Assembly: GCA_012274445.1 (NCBI GenBank)
Contig: JAAROD010000093.1
Span: 744,001 to 808,000 of the forward strand
From: Sclerotiophoma versabilis
Taxonomy: Eukaryota > Ascomycota > Dothideomycetes > Pleosporales > Didymellaceae
Length of the DNA stretch: 64,000 nucleotides
Direction: 5' to 3'
This document shows, in pieces, positions 30,501 to 41,254 of this stretch. The notes under the pieces were generated by a model. It was not told the DNA's origin, did not search any database, and saw only the letters and a program-made list of their open reading frames with translations. A program made the position numbers and the translations under genes. Each line of letters begins with the position of its first letter. Position 1 is the stretch's first letter.

Positions 30501-31465
30501 AGCACGCAAAGGGAGACAGCCTCAGCATCTACACAGACGGCAGTGGCATCGAAGGCGAGATAGGCTCTGCAGCACTGTGTCCACTCACACAACAGGTACG
30601 ATCTGTGCACATGGGGCCAGACACAGCGTCGACAGTATACGCAGCAGAGCTACAAGGTATCAGCTTAGCAATGCAAATCGCTCAGGAGTATGCAGCCCGA
30701 AACGGCGCGCGACGAGACGTCGCTATATACACAGACAACCAAGCCGCCATCTGGTCCATCGCCAAAGCGGAAGGACGATCAGGCGCCTACATCCTCGCGG
30801 ACATCGCGCAACAGGTTCAGGAGCTCCAGGACAAGGGACGGACAGTGACCGTCCGATGGATACCAGCCCACGTAGGCATACCCGGAAACGAGGCCGTTGA
30901 CAGAGCGGCCAAGGAAGCCACTGGATGGAGGGAACACGGTCGCAGGGGATTACCAGCAGACGCGCCGCCCCAGTTTTTCACTATACGCTCGACAGTAAAA
31001 AGATGGTGCAGGACACAAGCGGAGCGGGCATGGATAGCGAAGTGGCGCACAGACACAAAGGGCCGCGCAACCTACAGACACACACCAACGCCCACCAAAA
31101 AGGTACTCCGGCTCCACGAGGGGCTTACCAAGCGAGAGAGCGCGCTGCTGGTGCAGCTGAGGACCGAGAAGATCGGGTTCAACGACTTCCTCTTCGCCCG
31201 AAGAGTGCCAGACGTCACCAGCCCGGGCTGCGACTGCGGAGCGAGACGACAGACCGTCGCGCACATCCTTCTCCACTGCAGCAAGCGCAGAAACCTCCGG
31301 AACCGCATCTTCGCCAACCTGTCCGGACGAGACAACATCCGGACTATCCTAAGCACGCCACAGCTAGCCACCAAAGCTATCCAGTATGTAGAGCAGACGC
31401 AGATCCTTGGGCAAAATGGGGATCGCAGGCGCGCAGACGACAGCCGAGCGCTGGGGGGAGACTGA
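27556..31465 (+). pseudogene. LINE family B ORF2, frameshifted by a 19-bp duplication
   Basis: Endonuclease-RT-RNase H polyprotein interrupted near the end of the endonuclease. The first frame runs to 28230 and contains ILQYNVHKSRD, AIQEPWRN and LLGDFNLHHPMWGG. A direct 19-bp repeat at 28176-28194 and 28195-28213 adds one net base and causes early termination. Homology continues in the second frame from about 28199 with LDHDSDHLPI, KAPGPDGI, GIPQGSPLSP, YIDDVAILAW, YTDGSG, TDNQAA and a CDCGARRQTVAH finger, to the stop at 31465. No other break is seen, so the lesion looks recent. The element could still be moved in trans. Confidence 0.92.
28176..28213 (+). repeat. 19-bp tandem duplication breaking ORF2
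   Basis: Two perfect copies of CCTGGTGACTACGGGTCTG in tandem. Family A has only one equivalent unit at this point. Confidence 0.95.
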
Positions 31466-31632
31466 AGGTATTGCAGACGCACAACACGGTGCAATCGCGC
31501 CTCTACGAGCCCAGAAGTACAGTGTTCAGTTAGTAGAGTCATTATCTAGATGAGGTGGCCGCCAAATGTAGATAGTGATGAGAGGGAAACGGCAGGCCTC
31601 TAGGGACAGATGGCTCTTAGGAGTGAAGTGGG

Positions 31633-31658
31633 GCGGCGCGGATCAACGTCCGCACCGC
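31633..31658 (+). other. Conserved 3' UTR stem-loop of LINE family B
   Basis: Same 26-base hairpin as in family A, kept although the surrounding UTR has diverged. Confidence 0.6.
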
Positions 31659-31820
31659 GTCGGCTGTCTGCCAAGCCTGTCAGCCGGGCATAGCTGCGCT
31701 CCGCGGCTGCAACCGAGTAGGACTCAATCAAATCAAATCAAATCAAATCAATCAAGCTATCAGTCTGCACCTGCCAACTTGCTCACTGCTGAATTTCCAC
31801 CAGTTCGCGCAACACGGTAA

Positions 31821-33404
31821 ATGGCACCAATCTCACCAGTTTTGCCTACTGTCGCATTTAGAAGTGTGAGATTCCTGGCCCCTTTACGATCAATCTGCAC
31901 AAGATCGATGGCAACAAGCTATGCTGTGAGTTAAACATCACCAAAACAATAGTCAGCCTAACGTAACTTGTCGACAGGAGGCTTTGGATCTTCTTGAGCG
32001 TCAGCGACGAAAAGTTTCACCTGGCGCAAATTTCACACCCAGCAAAGATGGCATGCTCGGATGGATGAACAAGTTGGGTTACTCCGTATGACCACTTTGC
32101 CGTCAAGCGATGATGATATTTATGAAATCCAGGTCGATGACATTAATCGCCTCAGAATCATTCACGTAGCTGGAACAAAAGGAAAGGGCAGCACTTGTGC
32201 GTTCATCGAATGCTTGCTGCGAAGTCGCGGCTTGACGACCGGGCTTTATACCGGGCCACACCTCATCGGCCCTGAAGAGAGGATAAGGATAGGGTTTTCA
32301 CCACTGCCGAAAGATATGTTCGCGAAATACGTTAACGAGGTATACGAGACCCTCCGTGATGAGCATCCTACACCAAAGTATCTTCAGCTCTTGACGCTTG
32401 TCTCATTTCATGCGTTCATCCAGGCTGGGGTTGATGTAGCAATTTACGAGACCCACCACGGTGGCCAGAACGATGCTACAAACTTCATTCCAAAGCCTAC
32501 AGTAACAGCAATCACAGTAATCGATTACGATCACACTGATGCACTTGGAGGGTCCCTGGAACGGATTGCCTGGCATAAAGCGGGAATAATGAAAACCAAC
32601 GTCCCAGCCTTTTCAGTCTCACAGCAGCCAGTAGCAGCCAGCGTTCTTGAAGATCAGGCTGTCATGAAGGGTGTTCAATTGAAATTCATCCAACCATTGT
32701 CTGAGCTGCCTGCAAAAGCTCTGCGACCGCAACCAGAGGTTCAGCTACAAAACTTTTCGCTAGCTCATGCTGTATGCAATAATTTCCTACAGCAGATACA
32801 GGGATGCCATCTCACTACAGAAGTTGTAGAACAAGGCCTGAGAACATTCAACTGGCCAGGCCGTTTTCAGACCATCACCATCGGGAACGTCACGTGGTTT
32901 CTTGATGGGGCACATAATGAGTTGAGCCTTAACAGGTGTGCAGACTGGTTTGCACAAAACAGCAGGTATGAGTGTGTATGCTTGGCATGCAGTGGAGTGC
33001 TAACTACAAAAGCTTCCGTAGAACCGTTATATTCGGGCACTTCTCTACCCATCGGGATCTAACATCGCTCAGTCGATCGTTGGCTGAACCGCTCCTGAAA
33101 CATGATATAGATGTTCAGCATGTCATACTTACTGCTTGCCCTTCTGCCCAACGCGCAAACCAAGGTCTGTCCATGCCTATGTATGCAAAAGCTCTCTGAC
33201 CCCTTTATAGATCCTATGTGCGGGAATCCCCTATCTTACCAGGAAGCCTGGGAGAACTTGGGCGGCAACTTCACAGTTCACACGACCACGGATCTAGATG
33301 CTGCTATGAGTCTTGCTACTCGACTCGGAGCTACCAGCATCTTGATTACAGGGAGCTTGCATTTGGTTGGTCATGCTCTTCGGGTCTTATCCGTGAGCCT
33401 ATGA
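31821..33404 (+). CDS. Folylpolyglutamate synthase
   Basis: Adds glutamates to tetrahydrofolates, which retains folates in cytosol and mitochondria. Exons 31821-31925, 31978-32085, 32133-32965, 33013-33164 and 33211-33404 join in frame to about 463 residues; the four introns are 46-52 nt. The P-loop is HVAGTKGKGSTCAF, followed by GLYTGPHL and HHGGQNDATNF. The Mur-ligase-like C-terminal part has WFLDGAHNELSL and VIFGHFSTHRDLTSLSRS, and ends ILITGSLHLVGHALRVL. Residues 1-29 before a second Met (31908) are rich in Arg and Ser with no acids (RSVRFLAPLRSICTRS), like a mitochondrial presequence. Dual targeting by two starts is known for this enzyme family and is inferred here. Confidence 0.9.
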
Positions 33405-34341
33405 TGTCACCCCGATCATTCCTTACAATCTTCGACGCTTTGGGCTGACGTCATCGGTGGTCGAGGGTGGTGAGTAGATCTTCGTCAGGATGATCATTGT
33501 GAAGCTTATTTGAAAGTGGAGTAGCGAAGCTGGGGTCAAATTCCACGCTATCAGCGACAACGACTTTTAGTCATCATAGGTCACGTGCTCACATCTATTG
33601 TGTCAGGTGACTTTCAAAGAGAGGCCTTCTATTTACTACCTTCCATAAAATGAGCGCGCGAAACCAACTTGGACGATGGTTACCTCGCCTGTCAAGATGC
33701 CACAATTAGGCCGCGTCTTCAATGGATTAATCAGTCTTTTGGATCACCTTCCGGGCTGCAACCCTGTGATGTAAACGTCTTGAAGAACCCAGTTCGTCTT
33801 CATTATCAATCTTCAGACTGATGTCCTCACTTTAGACCCGCACCAAGCATCACACATGGAAAATGGAGGACTTGCGGATACTGCGGCGCGATTCTACCTA
33901 TGATGATTCCCAAGGTCTACCTACCATTGTTACTCGTTTTTCTGTCGCCTGTGGATCTGCAAATCTACCTCGCCTCTACCTTGCACTTCGTTGTCGATTC
34001 AGCTTCAAATACATATACGAAGCTGCTTGTATGCCTTGTACACTGTTGCTCCTGGGCTCGCCTGCTTCTCCCAAACAGAACCGCTCTCTTTAGCCGCAGT
34101 CCTTCCGACACCGATACTCGAGCCTCCCAATCAGCTGAGATCCCGCAACAACTAGCCCTCTCAACTCCTGCCGACTCACTAGACTGAGCAGACAGTTGCT
34201 GCAGCGTCGACTTGAAAACGGGGCCGGAGTACACCAACACGAAGAGGTCATTGTCCGAGAACAAAGGAGCCACTGACCTACAGAAGAATCACGCCGCCAT
34301 CACTTCCTACTAAGGCATCCTTTCGATTGCAGAGCGAGGTT
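33405..34341. other. Intergenic, possible 5' exon or UTR of the next gene
   Basis: A frame around 33900-34187 ends with Ser/Thr-rich SRSPSDTDTRASQSAEI and could be an upstream exon or chance. A CTAAG and TTGCAG pair near 34310-34332 could be an intron end. Not resolved. Confidence 0.35.
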
Positions 34342-35541
34342 ATGCTCTCCCAGCACCAAGTTGAGTTCCGTGATACCTATCCGGCCATCGCTATATCCTC
34401 GGATGATGGCGATGCGGAAGCCTACGGGTCACAGGCGAAGCCATGGGCGGTGCGAAAGAAGTCTGGTGAGGCGATTAAACCTACTCTTCGGTCTGCGTCA
34501 CGTCTCAGGCCATCGGGAACATCTCGTACACCAGGCACATCTATCCACTTCAAGGCTGTGCACTTCAACGAAACGATGGAAGAGGTACGACACTTCCTGT
34601 CGGCAGACCGACCGATTGCTGTTAGGGACAGCTTTTCGCTGGCTGAGACTGCATGCAGGAAAGAAAATGAGCGCCCTTTAGAGGACGACCCCAAGTCTCA
34701 GTCAGCCGAGTGGGAGATCAAGCTAGCCAACTGGCCGTCTTCCAAATGCCGCAGCCAACTGAACGCACCCGTGCGTGTCGAAAGCATTGCCATGGCGCCA
34801 GACAAACATACGCTTTTTGGCAATATTGCATGTGCCAACATGTCGTTCCAGAAGTCCGTTGTGGTTCGTTTCACACTCGACTTTTGGAAGTTTACATCTG
34901 ACATTGAGGCTGAGTACAACCACGATTGCCATAAGGCGCAGGTACACGACAACTGTGACCGCTTCGATTTCAACATTGACCTAGCCGACCATGCCGACCT
35001 GGAGTCCAGAGCTTTGTTTCTTTGCGTTCGTTATCGGACCAATGGCCAAGAGTTCTGGGACAACAACAGCTCGATGAACTACAGTGTTGAGTTCCAAAAA
35101 CCGGTAACGGTAGAGAAAGTCAAACGGCAACAGCCGATTTCCAAACGTCCACGCAGCGATCTGAGACTTGAGCGTCTTGATGACGAATGGGACCTCGGCG
35201 TCGAGAACAACTTCCGCTTTGGCAGCTCTTGCCATGACACTTATAACACACGCAAGCCTCCCATCCTCATCAAGCCCAAGAGAAGGCAGCAACCGCCAGT
35301 CTGTGCTGATAAGGATGCTCGTCGCTGCCAGCAGAGTCAGACTTACTCGTCTCGCTGTGAACGTGGCGCGCCCTGCTCAGCTTCCCTAACTATCGCCCAG
35401 GCCGTTCTGCAAGATGGCAATGACCTCAACGTCAATACAGTCGATGTTCGCAAACATTATTTCAGCCACTCTACTTCGCTTGCCGAATCTCACTCAACCG
35501 TTGGGAGTGAATGGGAGGGGCCAAGATACCTTGTTGTCTGA
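34342..35541 (+). CDS. Glycogen-targeting PP1 regulatory subunit with CBM21 domain (Gac1/PPP1R3-like)
   Basis: Brings type-1 protein phosphatase to glycogen and so promotes glycogen synthase activity. The N-terminal part holds an RVxF-type PP1-docking motif, KAVHF, in FKAVHFNETMEEVRHF. The CBM21 carbohydrate-binding domain is at about residues 150-270: NAPVRVESIAM, GNIACANMSFQKSVVVRFTL, then DRFDFNIDLAD and EFWDNNSSMNYSVEF, the conserved WDNN-NY core. The C-terminal part is basic and low in recognisable structure. The ATG at 34342 is the first in frame; an upstream exon is possible, because family members often have longer N-termini. Confidence 0.8.
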   Translation: MLSQHQVEFRDTYPAIAISSDDGDAEAYGSQAKPWAVRKKSGEAIKPTLRSASRLRPSGTSRTPGTSIHFKAVHFNETMEEVRHFLSADRPIAVRDSFSLAETACRKENERPLEDDPKSQSAEWEIKLANWPSSKCRSQLNAPVRVESIAMAPDKHTLFGNIACANMSFQKSVVVRFTLDFWKFTSDIEAEYNHDCHKAQVHDNCDRFDFNIDLADHADLESRALFLCVRYRTNGQEFWDNNSSMNYSVEFQKPVTVEKVKRQQPISKRPRSDLRLERLDDEWDLGVENNFRFGSSCHDTYNTRKPPILIKPKRRQQPPVCADKDARRCQQSQTYSSRCERGAPCSASLTIAQAVLQDGNDLNVNTVDVRKHYFSHSTSLAESHSTVGSEWEGPRYLVV

Positions 35542-36692
35542 TATTTCCTCTTCAGTCCGTAGAGAACGAGTCTACTCAGCTCGATCTCGGCTCACTCGTG
35601 GCTGACTTTTTTAATCTCACCACCTGCTATATGCGGCCACCTCATCAGATATAGTTCTCGCACCTCAGACACGATTAATTACCAGCTGGCTCAACAGACG
35701 ACAATCCTGTCAACGGTGGATTTATGAGAGTCTGGTCCTGAGCCTGGGTATTGCGATGTCGTTACATTCGAAAGAAATAACTAGATCGGTCCGCTGTGGA
35801 GAGACATGCACAACAATCTGCAGCACATTCTTCACATGATGTATTTATGGGACTGGTAGTTCGAAAAGCAAGAGCAAAGGCATATAGCCCACTCTCGAGG
35901 TGAAATGCAACTGATAACATGATTGCAGCGCATGCCCTGGGACAGCTTGCCTATAAAAAGCACTCTACGCGAGATTCCAAGGAGTGATGTGCAGTCTTTT
36001 CGTTTGTACTTTCCTACATGAAGTCTCAACAGACATCCGATGCGCCCTCCAGGCATGCAGTTTTCCGGCGACCATATCTGATCCTGTGAGGATCTGTTTT
36101 CTGCCCATGTCTTCCGGTGCTTTGTATAGAGCGCCCTAGGGTGGACTGTTCTATGGTCGACGTGTCCTTGCGTACCGGGGCGATATGAATTCTTCCGAGA
36201 CACTATCTAGTCGTGTGAAATAGCTCCTTCGACACTTACGGGAAGAGACGCCAGCATTGCGATCTCCGATAAGGGGTGGTGGTCGTCACGAGTCACACTC
36301 CTTAGCCTCTTACACAGCACGCGAACGGTTCACCACGTAAGCACTCATCTCTCTACAAGCCACATGATACCACCATTACACCTGCATACAGAGACGAGAG
36401 AATTCCATCCGCATGCTAGACGGTTAATAGGCAAGTAGTGCCTTGTGATACCAGGGTTTCGTGTCGCCATGGAAGAATCAAAGCTTTTGTGCGCATATGT
36501 CTGTTTATGCTCTGGCACGGAACTCACGCAACGGCTTTGTCGGGTCAATTTTCTTTGTGCTGACTGGTTCATTGCATCTATCCACTCTGAAAGCACTTCT
36601 CAATCAAAGGGATTTCTTCTGGTCTCCTGTAACACACACTTGCCATCAAAAGGACTTTTCTCGACACATAGCCATAGCCTTTGTGACACTGC
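35542..36692. other. Intergenic stretch, no gene seen
   Basis: Several short open frames, none with recognisable sequence or consistent splice sites. Confidence 0.5.
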
Positions 36693-37624
36693 TCAGGCTT
36701 GCGTATCCATGACCGGGCTGTCTTCCGAGAACAGTCTTTTAATGCCGGCCAGGCATAAGGGAAAAACACAAAGTGATTGACCTACGGTGCAGACCTACCA
36801 GGGATCAGTGCATATAGCAGAGCAAGAGAGGAGACAACTCACCAAAAAGATACCTCTGCGCAATCCCAAGTCACCGCTCCGGTTGGTGAGCTCAGAAATA
36901 ATGACGGCAATTGTCCCACAGAGTTCAAACGATGCGGCGACGCCGTTTAGAGCAATGAGAGCATGTAGAAATTGCACGTGATGCCTGCTGGGCGAGGCAC
37001 CGTCATCGCTTCTGCTTATTCCAGAGCTCGCATGCCTCTGCAGTTGTCTGATTGCAAGCAACAAAGACATGAACGACAAAGCTGCAAGGCGATTGAGCGA
37101 AGCCGGCACATAAGCAGAGAAGAGCTCCTTGCTGCTACTCATTAAGGTCAGACCATTCGCTGCATGTTTGAAGAGTACCTACGCTGCCACCTGGGCTGTG
37201 TCTAGTGCTGCTACAACGGTCGCTATGTAAGCCAGCCATATGACCCAGGGGGGATGCATGAATACACGTAGGAGCCGGGCGAGCTTGTAGGGCCTCAAGT
37301 CAGTGGCGACCACCCGAACGTGGGAAGAATACTCACATTGGTACCAGCGAGAAGCTGGAGCGTGCAAGACAGCACCACATCTAGCCAAACGAACCCTTCT
37401 CCTTCCGAGCGGATTAAAGTCAAGGTTCCGACTATGCCAGCCACCGACATAGCCGTCTGTACAATCGCAAAAGACGCGGATAGAGCTCTCTCCCAGCGGT
37501 AGTCGTGCTCGGAGATCCTGCTTGTTGCACTGAGCTGATCTTTAGCGTCGAAGTAGATGAGCACACCGCTAAGCAAGAGTACGACCGAGAAGCATGCGCC
37601 TAAGCTGACCAGGGAAAGGAACGC
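36693..37624 (-). CDS. Multi-pass membrane protein, unknown function
   Basis: I do not recognise the family. Exons 37624-37337, 37283-37183, 37134-36843 and 36794-36693 join in frame to about 260 residues, with three introns of 48-53 nt that all have GT...AG ends. Hydrophobic segments: SLGACFSVVLLLSGVLIYF, FAIVQTAMSVAGIVGTLTLI, FVWLDVVLSCTLQLLAGTN, PPWVIWLAYIATVVAAL, a helix near LAALSFMSLLLAI, and HALIALNGVAASFELCGTIA. About six or seven membrane spans are therefore likely, with a short C-terminal tail. The consistent phases across three junctions support a real gene. Confidence 0.65.
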
Positions 37625-39317
37625 CATGGAGGAGCGAAGTGACTTGGTGGATGTGGAGGGGATCAAGACCGGTATTTATAGCCAATAGATCTGCGTGCGC
37701 TGCACAAGTGAGACATTACCTGGCTTGCATTCCCCCACCCCGGGCGAGAGACGGTAGGTGAGTGGTGAAGAGCAGGTGAAAAGGCTGATCGTTGCTCATC
37801 CTGGTTTGTCCGTTCGATCAAGGGAAACGCCATCTCCACATGAACAACTTCTGGCAATGGGTACTGGGATCGTACTCAGCGGGATATCTGGGCCCTTTGC
37901 ATCGTGTGTAAAGCAGGAACAAAATTAGAAGGAAGAAGTGGGCGTAAGGTCTGGTAACGGCGAAGTCTATCTGGACTCCACCCCGTCATAGACGAGGTGC
38001 TAGAAGAACGTGCTAGGAAAACGTGCTCGGAGAATGTGGCGGACAGAGTGCGGTAACTGCACTACGTAGTCTACTGTCTGTTTCTTGGTTACAGAATAGC
38101 CCGGTGCGTACGCATAGCCGGGTCTACTGAGAAGCGTGGCGCAGTCTGAGCCGCGTTTGCCTCCCCAGCTATTCTGCATAGCTGAGGTACCTACATGACA
38201 CCAGTAGAGACTCTTTTGCTCCGGTTTTATCTCAGATCGTCGCGCTGGGAACGCGGCGCTACTGGCAGGTTCTAGCTGACGACCAAGTCTGCCGCTCGCC
38301 CCGAAACATCTTAGGGACAATCCTGACCTGGACTAGAGCTTCAAACAGCTGTTCCAAGCGTCACCAATCTATACAGGCGAGGATAGAGAATCAAAGATCG
38401 AATTCTCTCGTAAACTACATGCAAATCAAATCGCCAGATCTACTCTTGACGAACTGTGCGATCACATTATCCGAACAATTCACACAGTTCATCGAGGAAA
38501 TGTCTAAAGATCCTTAATCTATATCCAAGATCGATGTCTACAACTGTCATCATCACCTGTGATTCGTGTAGGTATTTGATTTGGGTCATCGTCTGCAGTG
38601 ACAGACCGAATGCTAGGCGTTGTGACGCATCGTGTAGACCGAGAACTCTAGGCGAGGAGTTGTGGGGTAAAGGCCTTGTTGCTGCAGAGTGAAGTCTCTC
38701 CCGACACAAGGGACTTACTCTAGGACGACCTCGTTGTCACTGTCCCCCTCGATAACAAGGCAGACGTCGTGTCAGTAGCGATCACTCATTACATAGGGCA
38801 CGTTGGCGGAAAGCTCCTTGTATAGTTCGGACGTTGCAGGTCACCAAGATGCTGTTGCGAGATGTATGGCAGGACAATTGGCTGTCAGCTGAAGCCTTGC
38901 ACGGTCAGGAGCACTGAAACGCCGTGCATCACGAATGTTCATCACGGACATACCAGTCTCTGTGAGGGATGGAGCCAGTCTATCCTGACTCCCACGTACT
39001 GAGATGTTACTCTCAGTGTAACCGTGCGATCCGCACACAAGATCTGCTCATAATGTAGGCACTCGTATGGGGCCAAGGATACCTGAATTGATACGGCTGT
39101 TGACCGGTGCTAACAAATAGGTCAAAGTGCCTCTAGGTCTATTCTCTTTCGAAACATCAGGATCTAGGCGTACAGCGTGGTCCACGTCTCTGTCAATACA
39201 TACCACCTAACCATGGCACACTCACTGAACGCCGTCTCAGTCGCTCTATCATTAAAGATGTATGGTCATACTCGATAGACCAGCACGTGTCATAGCCATC
39301 TTAACCTAGCAACACGC
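37625..39317. other. Intergenic stretch, no gene seen
   Basis: About 1.7 kb with only short unsupported frames. It includes the 5' flank of the membrane-protein gene. Confidence 0.5.
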
Positions 39318-40184
39318 TTAGCTTGCTGACGCAGAAAGCCTGTTGGTACTGCCGGATGCCTGAGAGCTCGCCCCCTGCTCCCATCCCCTGCCCGTGGTCT
39401 CCAGCGTGACGGACGCCGCTCTCTCGGCTTGCAGCAAGTTGAGAGAGGCCAGCTTGGCGCACCTGCCCTCGTCGATAGCGAGCGTACCTTCGCGGACCCT
39501 CTCGTAGAAGTAACGAAGCAGTGCAAACTCATGAGGCTCAAAGTCATGCAGCGACATCCAGCTGGGCGCAAGCTGCACAATTGACCTGCCGTGCTGCAGT
39601 CGAGTCATGACCACTGGACGCGACCGAGTGTCTCTCCAGCGATGGAGGCAACTTTCCTGCATCATGCACGGGCTCCAAACGACCAGATACCACGTATTGC
39701 CATCACTCTGTGATATCATTCGGTCCGCGATGGCGACAAGTGTCGGGCTCTGTAGTGCTTTGCGCAACAATACGGTGCAACGACCTTCGCCTATACGGAG
39801 TGGGCTGTGCCGACCCTTCGAAGTGTGCCAGGGGCCAGTCTCGACCGGGAGCCTCTCGATCCAGGATTCGGATGCGTACTTGTGCCGAACTGCAACGAAG
39901 CCCTCCTGATCAATGTACAGCTTTCTTTTGCCGGGCACAGCTCCGTCGATAAGTGTGAGACCGTCAAGAGACACCGAGGGTACTGCTCTCCAGGCACACC
40001 AGCACTTGTTGCCACGACGGCCGATCGCGAGGAACGGATCGGCACACGGGAGTACGACAGCTTGTGAGTTCGTCGTTTCTGCACGCTTCGCAGCTAGGCG
40101 GCTGCTTCGTCGCAGACCACGTGGAAGCGCTGGGTCAGAAGGTGTTCTCGACCGATTGATGCGTCGCTTGTGGGAAGTCTTCAT
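39318..40184 (-). CDS. Basic hypothetical protein
   Basis: Not recognised. From the first ATG in frame (40184) the product has 288 residues. The N-terminus is strongly basic (MKTSHKRRINRSRT and GLRRSSRLAAKRAE), which would suit a nuclear protein. The middle has a mixed alpha/beta look with several Trp (WYLVVWSPC, WIERLPVETGPWH), and the C-terminal part has SLHDFEPHEFALLRYFYERV. No signal peptide or membrane span. The frame is open without introns and has no clear coding overlap on the other strand. It may be lineage-specific. Confidence 0.5.
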   Translation of the reverse strand: MKTSHKRRINRSRTPSDPALPRGLRRSSRLAAKRAETTNSQAVVLPCADPFLAIGRRGNKCWCAWRAVPSVSLDGLTLIDGAVPGKRKLYIDQEGFVAVRHKYASESWIERLPVETGPWHTSKGRHSPLRIGEGRCTVLLRKALQSPTLVAIADRMISQSDGNTWYLVVWSPCMMQESCLHRWRDTRSRPVVMTRLQHGRSIVQLAPSWMSLHDFEPHEFALLRYFYERVREGTLAIDEGRCAKLASLNLLQAERAASVTLETTGRGWEQGASSQASGSTNRLSASAS

Positions 40185-41254
40185 GGGTCTTCTTGACTCT
40201 AGAGTAGTAGTGGTCTGCGGAACGTTGCAGCCAGAAAAATTTGAAATGGAAAAAGACCTGATGGAGCGTCTCTCAGTCGACGCTTTATAGAGCAGCTTTC
40301 GAGCTCCTAGCGTGGTCCGGGTCTTCACTGTTGCCCGAAGTTATGCACTGGCTCTGTTCCGGCGGTCCGTTTTGCATAAAGAACTATCTTTACACTGGAG
40401 CACTTCTCACGGTGTGGCTCGTTCAGTGTCGGGTGCTGATACACGCTTCTACAAGTAGTGAAGGGAGACAGTGCTGGGCAACACGCAATGGGCGACAACC
40501 GCGTAGGATCTTTGGACGTGTATTTTCGTCGCTCACCCAAAGCTTGATCGCGACCTAGACAGCGTAGCCAGACACTTCTTCAGCTGCTTCTCAGAAGCGC
40601 TACCCCTGAGCGCCATGGTCGATACATCCCTGTTCCTGCACTGTAGCAGCAACACACATTGACTTTTCAGGTCCCTACTCGACCTTTGAGATAGCTTCCA
40701 CGTGGGTGTAAGGATATCTCCGGTACTGCACGGTTTCAGCAGTTCTGCAAAACTTCAAGGCCACGGAAAGCAACAGTGCGGATACGTCGCGTCGCTAGCG
40801 CTGTTAAGAGGCGTGTCTATCTACATCAGACACCGACGTAAGACTTGACGTTAGGTGAGATGGGACGGCCAATCAAAGTGGCCCAGAAAGGGGTCTCACT
40901 TGGACACAGTGTGAACGCAGAGTCAGTCGCCTGTAGCTGTACTGTCACCAAGGGCCCACTCCTTTGCCGGCCATTCAGACTCTGCAAGTCTTTTGTAGAG
41001 TTGGCTTGTGTCGGACTGTTCTATGTTCGAAGTGGGAAGTGAGATCCTGTGGACCAGGTCGACAAGCGTGAGGAGATTGATGGAAGCCTCTTCAAAACAA
41101 AGACAAGCAGGTGCAGCCAGGGGCACTGTGCTTTGCTTTACCGGTCCTCCACACTTGCAACCTGACATCGCTTTCATTATATAATCAACGGGCCGGATAA
41201 CTATATATTCATTGCTTACGCGCCCGCAATCGCTATCCAACGCAGACGCTGCTC
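40185..41254. other. Intergenic region between divergent genes
   Basis: Promoter space for the basic hypothetical gene (minus) and the C2H2 gene (plus). No further feature supported. Confidence 0.5.

Larger units (their letters stand above)
25750..31755 (+). mobile_element. Family B LINE, full length, ORF2 disrupted
   Basis: Same plan as family A but clearly diverged in sequence; proteins remain alignable along their length. The 5' end (ACACGACAACAGCGAGAA) resembles the family A 5' end. The tail consists of AATCA units and not AATA. No convincing target-site duplication was found. ORF1 is intact and starts with a good ATG; ORF2 is split by a short tandem duplication. Confidence 0.92.
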
